A model generated the notes under the pieces. The model saw only the letters and a list, made by a program, of their open reading frames with translations. It did not search any database and was not told the origin of the DNA. A stretch of 62,455 nt of DNA from the NCBI GenBank assembly GCA_004195615.1, contig PSPW01000007.1, positions 1-62,455 of the forward strand. Reading direction: 5' to 3'. The position numbers were made by a program, and so were the translations under genes. Origin of the DNA: Methanobacteriota archaeon. GTDB lineage: Archaea > Thermoplasmatota > Poseidoniia > Poseidoniales > Thalassarchaeaceae. The number at the start of each line of letters is the position of its first letter. The first letter of the stretch is position 1. Below are positions 53,562 through 60,533 of the stretch, piece by piece.

Positions 53562-55007
53562 TCAGAACTCCTTGATAGCACTATTTAGTTCGTTCATCAT
53601 CTTCTTCCCATCACCGAATAGCATCATTGTCTTATCTTCAAAGAACAAGTCGTTATCGACACCCGCATATCCCACCGATAGGCTCCTCTTAATGATCACA
53701 ACTACTCTGGCCTTATCCACGTCAATTATGGGCATCCCTCCGAGTGGCCCCTCACCGGACCTGGCAACTGGATTGATTGTATCATTCGCCCCGATTACCA
53801 GGGCGACGTCTGTCTCCGGGAGCTCTGAATTAATATCATCCATCTCAATCAATTGCTCATATGGAACGCTGGCCTCGGCGAGTAGTACGTTCATATGGCC
53901 AGGCATCCTTCCTGCTACAGGGTGGATGCCGTATGATATCTCGACACCTTGAGCTTCCATCAGATCGGCAAATTCCTTCACTGCGTGCTGTGCTTGGCTT
54001 ACGGCCATTCCGTAGCCTGGTACGATGACGCATTTGGTGATGCCATCACAGACCATTGCAATCTCCACAGGATCACTGCCGATTTTGGTTCTAGTTACTG
54101 ATTCCCTGCCTCCACCTCCGAAGGACATGAAGAGTACCGCCATCAGTGTCCTATTCATCGCCTTACACATGATGAATGTTAGAATAAGACCAGCTGCACC
54201 GACCATAGACCCGGCTATGATTAGGACATTATTCCCGATTACGAAACCAGTGAATGCCGCGGCAATCCCTGACATCGAGTTTAGCAAACTTACGACTACT
54301 GGCATATCAGCACCGCCGATCGGAATCACAAATAGTACACCGAGTATGCAGGAAAGAATTACGAGGGAATATATGTAGTCATAGTTGTGAGGATTCTGGA
54401 CGGTCAGTCCAATGAGGGAGATACATGCTAGAAGCACCGCTCCTTTGACGAAGTTCATCCACGGTGGCCCCCATGTTGGGAAGTTTACCCACTTTCTTCT
54501 ACCTCTATCGTCCTTCTTAGTGAAGGGGATATAGAATCCACCCCTGAGTTTTCCCATTGCCATGAGGCTGCCGGTCAAAGTAGCCCAACCAATAATTCCC
54601 GAAAGCCCAATTGCCACCCAAGTAGCATACAATTCTACGCCAGGATCGGGAACGTTAGAATTCTGAAGTCTCTTGAGGACCTCCGACAGGCCGACAAGAG
54701 CCGATGCCCCTCCCCCAAATCCATTGAATAGTGCCACAAGTTCAGGCATCTCAGTCATCTCAACACGTGTAGCCATGACGTAACCAATTAGTGTACCAAT
54801 AGCCAAACCACTGATAATCAACTCATAGCCGATAATTCCTTCTGTGTACATCTTGACCAGTGTAACAAGTACGGCCAGTAGCATCCCATATGCTCCCAAT
54901 CTGTTTCCCTGGGGTGCAGTCCTAGGGCTAGATAGTCGTTTAATTCCTAGGATGAACATTGCTGCAGAGACAAGATATCCAATGTCCCAAATAACTGGAT
55001 CAACCAT
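53562..55007 (-). CDS. pntB: NAD(P) transhydrogenase beta subunit
   Basis: 481 residues: an N-terminal membrane part with about nine helices, and a C-terminal NADP(H)-binding domain III with VIVPGYGMAVSQAQHAVKE, YGIHPVAGRMPGHMNVLLAEA, ALVIGANDTINP and FGDGKKMMNEL. The proton-translocating enzyme couples hydride transfer from NADH to NADP+ to proton entry. Starts with a one-base overlap at the pntA2 stop (55007). Confidence 0.95.
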   Translation of the reverse strand: MVDPVIWDIGYLVSAAMFILGIKRLSSPRTAPQGNRLGAYGMLLAVLVTLVKMYTEGIIGYELIISGLAIGTLIGYVMATRVEMTEMPELVALFNGFGGGASALVGLSEVLKRLQNSNVPDPGVELYATWVAIGLSGIIGWATLTGSLMAMGKLRGGFYIPFTKKDDRGRRKWVNFPTWGPPWMNFVKGAVLLACISLIGLTVQNPHNYDYIYSLVILSCILGVLFVIPIGGADMPVVVSLLNSMSGIAAAFTGFVIGNNVLIIAGSMVGAAGLILTFIMCKAMNRTLMAVLFMSFGGGGRESVTRTKIGSDPVEIAMVCDGITKCVIVPGYGMAVSQAQHAVKEFADLMEAQGVEISYGIHPVAGRMPGHMNVLLAEASVPYEQLIEMDDINSELPETDVALVIGANDTINPVARSGEGPLGGMPIIDVDKARVVVIIKRSLSVGYAGVDNDLFFEDKTMMLFGDGKKMMNELNSAIKEF

Positions 55008-55324
55008 CAGTTGCCACCTCTGCGTTTCTTTCCAGCTATCATTTCTAACATCTTATTCGTAACCATGAATCCTCCGACTACATTGATGGTCGCCATTATC
55101 AGTGCGATGAACGCGAGCCAGGACGCAGTGCCTGGATCTCCACTGTTAAATTGGGCATTTGATAGAATCAGTGCACCGACAATAGTAATTCCAGAAATCG
55201 CATTTGCACCAGACATCAAGGGAGTATGCAAGGTTGGTGGTACTTTGCTGATAAGTTCGAATCCAAGGAAAATTGCCAGTACGAAAACTGTAATACTGGC
55301 CACAAGGGTTGCCAATGTCAGCAT
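55007..55324 (-). CDS. pntA2: NAD(P) transhydrogenase alpha-2 subunit
   Basis: 105 residues with three or four membrane helices. The sequence TLHTPLMSGANAISGITIVGA is the conserved end of the PntA membrane domain. It is split from the NAD-binding alpha-1 subunit, as in many bacteria with three-gene transhydrogenases. It shares one base with the pntA1 stop and one with the pntB start. Confidence 0.95.
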   Translation of the reverse strand: MLTLATLVASITVFVLAIFLGFELISKVPPTLHTPLMSGANAISGITIVGALILSNAQFNSGDPGTASWLAFIALIMATINVVGGFMVTNKMLEMIAGKKRRGGN

Positions 55325-56487
55325 TATCCGACCACCTCCGAAAGTTTTGTCTGCTTTGGATGGATCTCTCCAGCGTGGCAGAGAAGTACCCCGCCCATCC
55401 CAGTAACGTAGAAATCATCGCCTTCTGGGGGACCGACAAGAATTGCATCATCCATATCGATTCTAAGTTCGCCATCATTAACCAATGTAGACAGAAAAGT
55501 CGTCATGTTGTTCGAAAAGAGCATGCTTGCAGTGGTGGCTAACTCTCCTGCGAGATTTTTTGTGCCAACTATGGTCACTCCGTTTTCGGTTGTGATTATT
55601 TCACCCGGAACAGTTAACTCGCAGTTTCCGCCCACATCTGCATTCATATCGACAACAACAGAACCTGGCTTGAACTTAGAAATTGCACTCGAAGGTACGG
55701 TAATAGGTGCCGGCCGACCGAATATTCTGGCGGTTGTCACAATAACATCTGCATCGCTTGCAACCTCGCAAACAGCATCGTTGACTTTCTGAATAAACTC
55801 TGGAGTTAGTGGTTTCGCATAGCCTGACTCGTCCTCGAAATCGTCCATCCCATCGACTTCAATAAATCTCCCTCCAACTGATTCAATCTGCTCAGCAGCT
55901 GATTTCCGAACATCAGATGCATAAACAACTGCACCCAGTCTCTTAGCTGTTGCAATTGCTTGTAGGCCAGCGACACCGGAACCCATGATTACGAATTTCG
56001 AAGGCCTAACAGTCCCTGCGCTTGTAGTCATCATGGGGATTCCTCGAGGAACGTGAGCAGCCCCGAGTAATACGGCCTTGTATCCAGCAAGGTTGTCTTG
56101 ACTTGAGTTGACATCCATGGCCTGTGCCCTTGAGAGTCGCCGTGGAATCATGTCCATGCTGATCAAAGTAATTCCTGCATTTACAGATTCCTTCACCCTT
56201 TCTGGGTTCCTAAATGGGTCTGCTACACAGGCTACAATCTGCCCCTCCTTTGCATTGGAGATATCGGGCATAGATATTGATACCACTATGTCACAGGACA
56301 TTGCATCCTCATGACTTGATACCGTACATCCTGCGGCATCGTAGTCACCATCAGTATTGTGAGAAATTGTGCCAGCACCAGTTTCAACAACTACTTCAAA
56401 GCCAAATTTATTCAACTTCTTTAACGAGCCAGGAACGATGGATACCCTGTTTTCTCCTTCTGCCTCTTTCAACACTCCTACTCTCAT
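55324..56487 (-). CDS. pntA1: NAD(P) transhydrogenase alpha-1 subunit
   Basis: 387 residues from ATG 56487 (MRVGVLKEAEGENRVSIVPG); three extra codons upstream are possible. It is homologous to alanine dehydrogenase: VVVETGAGTISHNTDGDY, RRLSRAQAMDVNSSQDNLAGY, VIMGSGVAGLQAIATAKRLG (NAD fold), VYASDVRKSA and SVVVDMNADVGGNCELT. First gene of the pntA1-pntA2-pntB run. With malate dehydrogenase 0.9 kb away it suggests attention to NADPH supply. Confidence 0.95.
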   Translation of the reverse strand: MRVGVLKEAEGENRVSIVPGSLKKLNKFGFEVVVETGAGTISHNTDGDYDAAGCTVSSHEDAMSCDIVVSISMPDISNAKEGQIVACVADPFRNPERVKESVNAGITLISMDMIPRRLSRAQAMDVNSSQDNLAGYKAVLLGAAHVPRGIPMMTTSAGTVRPSKFVIMGSGVAGLQAIATAKRLGAVVYASDVRKSAAEQIESVGGRFIEVDGMDDFEDESGYAKPLTPEFIQKVNDAVCEVASDADVIVTTARIFGRPAPITVPSSAISKFKPGSVVVDMNADVGGNCELTVPGEIITTENGVTIVGTKNLAGELATTASMLFSNNMTTFLSTLVNDGELRIDMDDAILVGPPEGDDFYVTGMGGVLLCHAGEIHPKQTKLSEVVG

Positions 56488-56569
56488 TTGAAACACCTAA
56501 CTGATAATATGGATGAATCCAATTGAAGGCTGTTATTGAAACCGTCGGCCAGAAAATTTCACACTAGAG

Positions 56570-57256
56570 TCAGCCGAAAATTAGGATATATCCTATGCCA
56601 AAAACAGCCACATCACATATCGCATGAGATAACCAGCATACCCAGATTGATTTGTGTCGGAAGTACAACCACGACCAAATGGCGGCTGCAGAAAGTAGGC
56701 CAAAACATGCCATAATGGTTTGCCACCAAATGAAACCGTAGTAGTGCAGGGCTATTGCGTGATGAAGCGTGAATAGAGTGGCAGACAAGATGATAGCTGC
56801 AATTTCGCTACCGAGTAAATCGAGGCCCTTTGTGGTGACAAACCACCTGAAGACATATTCCTCAAGCAGGCTATTGAGGAAAATCCAGTATATTATTCCT
56901 GCAACGTAGATCCTAATGTCAGTTAATCCCGTTGTTTCCATTTCTGCTAACATGGCATCAGCATCAATGGTATCTCCGAACAAAAGCCACATTACAACAA
57001 TAATGCTCGACATTACAATACCTGTGATGGCGCCCAGAATCAGCCCTTCCCTGTTTGGCATAGACCATGAAATGACATTTCCCTCAACACGAAGGAACCA
57101 GTATGCAGGGGCAATTAGGAGCCAAAATTTGCAAGCCATGAAGAACACTTGTGATGTCAATTCATCATCATTATAGTTCAACGTGAATAGGATGGAGATG
57201 GTCGGAACGAAGGCAACTAAACTGATTCCGATTAGTGGATTTGCCTGCTTTTGCAT
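56570..57256 (-). CDS. CPBP-family intramembrane protease
   Basis: 228 residues, about seven helices. Catalytic motifs of the CAAX-protease/bacteriocin-processing (Abi) family are visible: NSLLEEYVFRWFV (EExxxR), ATLFTLHHA (His) and WLSHAICDVAVF (HxxxD). Role in archaea is unknown. It stands alone, 83 bp upstream of pntA1 on the same strand and divergent from mdh. Confidence 0.85.
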   Translation of the reverse strand: MQKQANPLIGISLVAFVPTISILFTLNYNDDELTSQVFFMACKFWLLIAPAYWFLRVEGNVISWSMPNREGLILGAITGIVMSSIIVVMWLLFGDTIDADAMLAEMETTGLTDIRIYVAGIIYWIFLNSLLEEYVFRWFVTTKGLDLLGSEIAAIILSATLFTLHHAIALHYYGFIWWQTIMACFGLLSAAAIWSWLYFRHKSIWVCWLSHAICDVAVFGIGYILIFG

Positions 57257-57350
57257 GATTTTCTGAGTAAGGACAACTAGAATACGCTTGCTACGTTAAT
57301 GCACATTCTAACCAGCAAAGGGCTAAGACTGGTGCCACAGGCGCACAGTC

Positions 57351-58289
57351 ATGACCAATGGGGCAAGGAAAGTTGCTGTAATCGGTGCTGGAAACGTTGG
57401 AGCTACATGCGCCTTCGTTTTGGCCGAGAGAAAGGTAGGGGAAGTCGTTCTTCTTGACATCTTCGAGGGCTTTGCGAAAGGTAAGGCACTAGATATGAGC
57501 CAGGGGGGAAGAATTCTGAACTATGATGGCAGAATTACGGGAACCAAAGACTATGCCGACATTGCTGGATCAGATGTTGTGGTCGTGACTTCGGGTTTCC
57601 CCCGGCAACCGGGCATGAGTAGAGAGGACCTCATTGGGAAAAATGCAGACATCATCTCACAAGTTGGCGAGGGAATTAGGGACAATGCTCCAGATGCTGT
57701 GATAGTTATGGTCACAAACCCACTGGATCTGATGACTTACCATATGCAGAAGATTACTGGATTTCCACACAGTCGCGTAGTAGGACAGGCGGGCATCCTA
57801 GATAGTGCTAGGATGACTCACTTCATCGCACAGGCTGTTGGCTGCAGCAATGAGGATGTGCAGGCAATGGTCCTAGGAGGTCATGGAGATACAATGGTTC
57901 CTTTGCCAAGGTACACGACGGTGAATGGGATCCCAGTCACCCAACTGCTCAGCGAGGACGAAGTCAAGGCAATCTGCGAGAGAACTGCTAGCGGCGGTGG
58001 GGAGATAGTGAAGCTGCTTGAAAGGGGCAGCGCTTTCTACGCCCCGGGTAGTGCTGCTGCGATAATGGCAGAGGCAATACTGGATGACAGGAAGAGGGTG
58101 CTGCCATGTAGCACATATCTCAGTGGAGAGTATGGAATGGAAGACGTATACATAGGAGTTCCTGTAGTATTGGGCAAAGACGGCGTTGAGAGAATCATAG
58201 AACTGGAACTTGAGGCCAACGAGCTTGAGAGTCTCCAAGGTTCGGGGTCATTCTACAAAGAGCAGTTGAGTACAATACTCGGATATTGA
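57351..58289 (+). CDS. mdh: Malate dehydrogenase
   Basis: 312 residues of the LDH/MDH family, [LDH-like] MDH type. NAD-fold VAVIGAGNVGATCAFVLA, mobile-loop FPRQPGMSREDLIGKN (Arg at the position reading the malate carboxylate), VTNPLDLMTYHM, RVVGQAGILDSARM, and the catalytic His in LGGHGDTMVPLPRY. It interconverts malate and oxaloacetate in the TCA cycle. Isolated promoter region of about 94 bp shared with the CPBP gene. Confidence 0.95.
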   Translation: MTNGARKVAVIGAGNVGATCAFVLAERKVGEVVLLDIFEGFAKGKALDMSQGGRILNYDGRITGTKDYADIAGSDVVVVTSGFPRQPGMSREDLIGKNADIISQVGEGIRDNAPDAVIVMVTNPLDLMTYHMQKITGFPHSRVVGQAGILDSARMTHFIAQAVGCSNEDVQAMVLGGHGDTMVPLPRYTTVNGIPVTQLLSEDEVKAICERTASGGGEIVKLLERGSAFYAPGSAAAIMAEAILDDRKRVLPCSTYLSGEYGMEDVYIGVPVVLGKDGVERIIELELEANELESLQGSGSFYKEQLSTILGY

Positions 58290-58304
58290 GATGTTACAAC
58301 TGAG

Positions 58305-59081
58305 TTGAACAGAGTGGCTACGGAATATTTGCATCTCGAACATGATGGGAAGTTGCTTCTCGTAGACAAATCCGGTAATGGCCCGGTGAAACCCCAGATG
58401 GGGAGAAATTTTGTTCGGCCTGGTGATGAAACAATCAGGCTACCGACTCCCGAAGAAGTCGAAGGAATGGGCATTGAATGGACGTTGAGAAGGGTGAATC
58501 GAATAAGTCTAGGTTCATTTGACTACATTGTCACATATGGGGTACCAGATATTGCATGGCCAGAAAACTGGGCGTGGAAGGATTCGGTAATTAGTGATAG
58601 TACAGTAGATCCATTAGTTTGTGAGTCTGTCTATCGAACTCTTCACAGGGTTGTGAGCAAGGTCGTAATTACGAACTCAAATAATGAAATTCTGATGGTT
58701 AGGGCTTCTCGTGGATTCTTCTCTGGTTGTTGGACTCTACCGGGTGGTTTTGTCGATTATGGGGAACATCCAAGAGAGGCGGCACAGAGAGAAGCTAAGG
58801 AAGAGTTAGGCATCACAATTGTGATTCCAGACCCATTGGGTGAGAGTGGTGGTGTTGTCCTAGGTGATGATGGTGCCATCATTCAGAATGAGATTTTCAA
58901 CGAAGAGGGAATAAATTGGCTTTCTTTTACCTATACTTGTCAAACGGACTTAGAGGGGCAGGAGATTATTCCAAAGGAAGGAGAAATAGATGAAGCTAGG
59001 TGGTTCTCGTTCGAGAAGGCTTTAGAATCAGCCGTATCCAAATTCGATATCAGTGCGATAAACAGAATCAGGAGCAGTTGA
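58305..59081 (+). CDS. NUDIX hydrolase with N-terminal extension
   Basis: 258 residues from TTG 58305. The Nudix box [20 protein letters not shown] followed by ELGI is complete (GX5EX7REUXEEXGU) at about residues 146-168. The first ~110 residues form a separate, unrecognised domain ([20 protein letters not shown]). Such fusions occur in NADH pyrophosphatase-like enzymes, but the zinc Cys of NudC are absent. Substrate unknown. It follows mdh by 15 bp. Confidence 0.85.
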   Translation: MNRVATEYLHLEHDGKLLLVDKSGNGPVKPQMGRNFVRPGDETIRLPTPEEVEGMGIEWTLRRVNRISLGSFDYIVTYGVPDIAWPENWAWKDSVISDSTVDPLVCESVYRTLHRVVSKVVITNSNNEILMVRASRGFFSGCWTLPGGFVDYGEHPREAAQREAKEELGITIVIPDPLGESGGVVLGDDGAIIQNEIFNEEGINWLSFTYTCQTDLEGQEIIPKEGEIDEARWFSFEKALESAVSKFDISAINRIRSS

Positions 59082-59099
59082 GGAGTTAGTGGGACTGCT

Positions 59100-59354
59100 T
59101 CAATGATCTTCTAACCACTCTGATAACTCATCGTTGAGATAGTTGATTTCAGTCTTGAGATCGGTTATTTGAGCGCTTGAAGCAGCTATATTGTCCAATT
59201 TCCTTACCATCGCTTGATAGGCATCACTGTGGTTTTCACAGGTAAAGGGGCCACCTTGGCAAATCCATCCTTCGTCGATCAAACTCTGAACCTTAGATTC
59301 GAGAGTCTCACCTACTTTGGGGTTGAGGCCCCCCGCCACTATCTTGTACTTCAT
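59100..59354 (-). CDS. DUF1737-like small protein
   Basis: 84 residues from ATG 59354. MKYKIVAGGLNPKVGETLES then VQSLIDEGWICQGGPFTCEN match the DUF1737 pattern (a ~50-residue fold ending in GW..QGGP). The rest is a coiled coil (TDLKTEINYLNDELSEWLED). It is led by repeat element R1, whose near end lies 10 bases upstream, the third in a series of small genes each with that leader. The longer frame back to 59705 merges unrelated sequence and is not the gene. Confidence 0.72.
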   Translation of the reverse strand: MKYKIVAGGLNPKVGETLESKVQSLIDEGWICQGGPFTCENHSDAYQAMVRKLDNIAASSAQITDLKTEINYLNDELSEWLEDH

Positions 59355-59364
59355 AATCATCGAA

Positions 59365-59394
59365 GGGGGTGTCAGCCTTGAACGGTTGGTTCGA
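59365..59394 (-). repeat. Repeat element R1 (leader of the DUF1737 gene)
   Basis: Shares 26 identical bases with R3 (59722-59752); the core on the minus strand is ACCGTTCAAGGCTGACAC followed by a C-run. The element holds a short GAAC/GTTC inverted repeat. It ends 10 bases before the ATG at 59354. Confidence 0.8.
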
Positions 59395-59406
59395 GGAGTG
59401 AAGGGG

Positions 59407-59529
59407 CTACGCCAAGATGCCACTAAGGGGGTTGTCTCGGAGCATGGAAGTCCTGCTGAAGATGATAAAGAGAATGAACAGGAAGATGAAAACGAGTCTT
59501 CCCACATTGAGGATTGACCTGATGTCCAT
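59407..59529 (-). CDS. 40-residue single-span membrane peptide
   Basis: Reads MDIRSILNVGRLVFIFLFIL then FIIFSRTSMLRDNPLSGILA. One membrane helix at about 11-25 with a basic residue on each side. Starts 12 bases after repeat R2 and ends just before R1. No family recognised. The position relative to the repeat, equal to that of its two neighbours, argues that it is translated. Confidence 0.5.
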   Translation of the reverse strand: MDIRSILNVGRLVFIFLFILFIIFSRTSMLRDNPLSGILA

Positions 59530-59541
59530 GATTTGCAAAGA

Positions 59542-59571
59542 GGGGTACCAGTCTTGAACGGTTTGTCCAAA
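59542..59571 (-). repeat. Repeat element R2 (diverged copy)
   Basis: Keeps the CTTGAACGGTT core (plus strand), a neighbouring TTTGTCC in place of TTGGTTC, and the G-run; on the minus strand it reads ACCGTTCAAGACTGGTACCC. It ends 12 bases before the ATG at 59529. About 180 bp lie between successive elements. Confidence 0.7.
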
Positions 59572-59574
59572 CGT

Positions 59575-59712
59575 CTAATGTTCAACGTAAAAGAGGTCCA
59601 AAATCCAAGGAAGAATTCGCCCCATGAACAGACTATAAAACAGCACAACAGCCAACACCAAGCCGCAAGATTCAGCGAATCCGAGACTGAAACCGGCAAA
59701 TTCACCGCTCAC
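59575..59712 (-). CDS. 45-residue single-span membrane peptide
   Basis: Reads MSGEFAGFSLGFAESCGLVL then AVVLFYSLFMGRILPWILDL and ends FYVEH. Strongly hydrophobic from about 17 to 43. GTG start, nine bases after repeat R3. It ends four bases before R2. Unrelated in sequence to the next small membrane peptide apart from size and hydrophobicity. Confidence 0.5.
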   Translation of the reverse strand: MSGEFAGFSLGFAESCGLVLAVVLFYSLFMGRILPWILDLFYVEH

Positions 59713-59721
59713 GACTCTCGA

Positions 59722-59752
59722 GGGGTGTGTCAGCCTTGAACGGTTGGTTCGA
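59722..59752 (-). repeat. Repeat element R3 (leader of the 45-residue gene)
   Basis: Near-identical to R1 over 26 bases. It begins only eight bases after the GIY-YIG gene's stop codon on the minus strand and ends nine bases before the GTG at 59712. Confidence 0.8.
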
Positions 59753-59759
59753 TATGAGG

Positions 59760-60437
59760 TCAGAAGTCGCGCTTGTAGCGGTCATTGAGCAATTCGTAGT
59801 ACGGGAGGTTGGCCTTCATCCACTTCACGGACTTGCCCCTCGCAGTCCCGTACACCTTCCGCCGCACCTTCAGAGCGAACTTCTCGGGATTGGTCAGTTT
59901 GGCCTTCGGTTTCTTGATTATGTGTCGACGAACCCCGCTAGCAATGGTCCGCCTCCTGCTTCTTGGAAATTCGGCACTTTCCTCCGCCTTCAGGGGACGA
60001 AAGACCCAGGACTTCGTCGTGATTTTGACCCCGTCAATAGTCGTCTTGGCGTAGCACTTAGACCGCCCGTGAGTGTCCCTGCCGCATCGATTACAGGGTC
60101 CCGAGGACATCTTTTCGGTCTTCTTCACCAGGTCCCGATATGTCTCCTCGGGGAGTCGGGCTTGGCACCACTTCCCGCCTCGGACGTTGGCGACCCCGTA
60201 CTTCGCCATCATCTCCAGGGTGATCCGGTCCTCGTCGGAGAGTTTCATGCCGGACTCGACCCTCTCGTAGTCCACCGGGCGGTGCTTCTTGGTCCATGCC
60301 GCGCCCTTCCCGGCGATGTGGGCCTCAACTCTGTTCATCGCATTTCGAGACATCCCGACGTAGTACTTGCCGCCCTCCAACTCCAGGCAGTAAATCGTGA
60401 CCACGTAAGGGGGAGAGTGAGTGCAGGCATAAGCCAT
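59760..60437 (-). CDS. GIY-YIG nuclease with CCHC zinc knuckle
   Basis: 225 residues from ATG 60437 (an in-frame ATG at 60515 gives a longer form). The GIY-YIG core is VVTIYCLELEGGKYYVGMSR at about 12-31, then RVEAHIAGKGAAWTKKHRP and the catalytic-Glu region TLEMMAKYGVANVRGG (E75). A zinc knuckle CNRCGRDTHGRSKC (CX2CX4HX4C) lies at 115-128. The rest is basic. GC content is visibly higher than the flanking genes, suggesting transfer from a virus or other host. Zinc-knuckle GIY-YIG proteins are usually mobile-element or virus encoded. No intron or intein host gene is adjacent. Confidence 0.85.
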   Translation of the reverse strand: MAYACTHSPPYVVTIYCLELEGGKYYVGMSRNAMNRVEAHIAGKGAAWTKKHRPVDYERVESGMKLSDEDRITLEMMAKYGVANVRGGKWCQARLPEETYRDLVKKTEKMSSGPCNRCGRDTHGRSKCYAKTTIDGVKITTKSWVFRPLKAEESAEFPRSRRRTIASGVRRHIIKKPKAKLTNPEKFALKVRRKVYGTARGKSVKWMKANLPYYELLNDRYKRDF

Positions 60438-60533
60438 CCGAGAGGGCTTATCTTGACCCTCTTGAGAAAACAACGTGGAATTATTATGGGAAATATGATG
60501 GAAAAATACATCCATATTAATTGATTAATAACA

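Noticed and set aside
59100-59705. 201-residue reading of the DUF1737 frame
   Set aside because: The first ~117 residues run through repeats R1 and R2 and two small genes in another frame; the DUF1737 domain starts at 59354.
59727-60524. 265-codon plus-strand ORF opposite the GIY-YIG gene
   Set aside because: It mirrors a GC-rich coding strand; the minus-strand product has two recognisable domains while this one has none.
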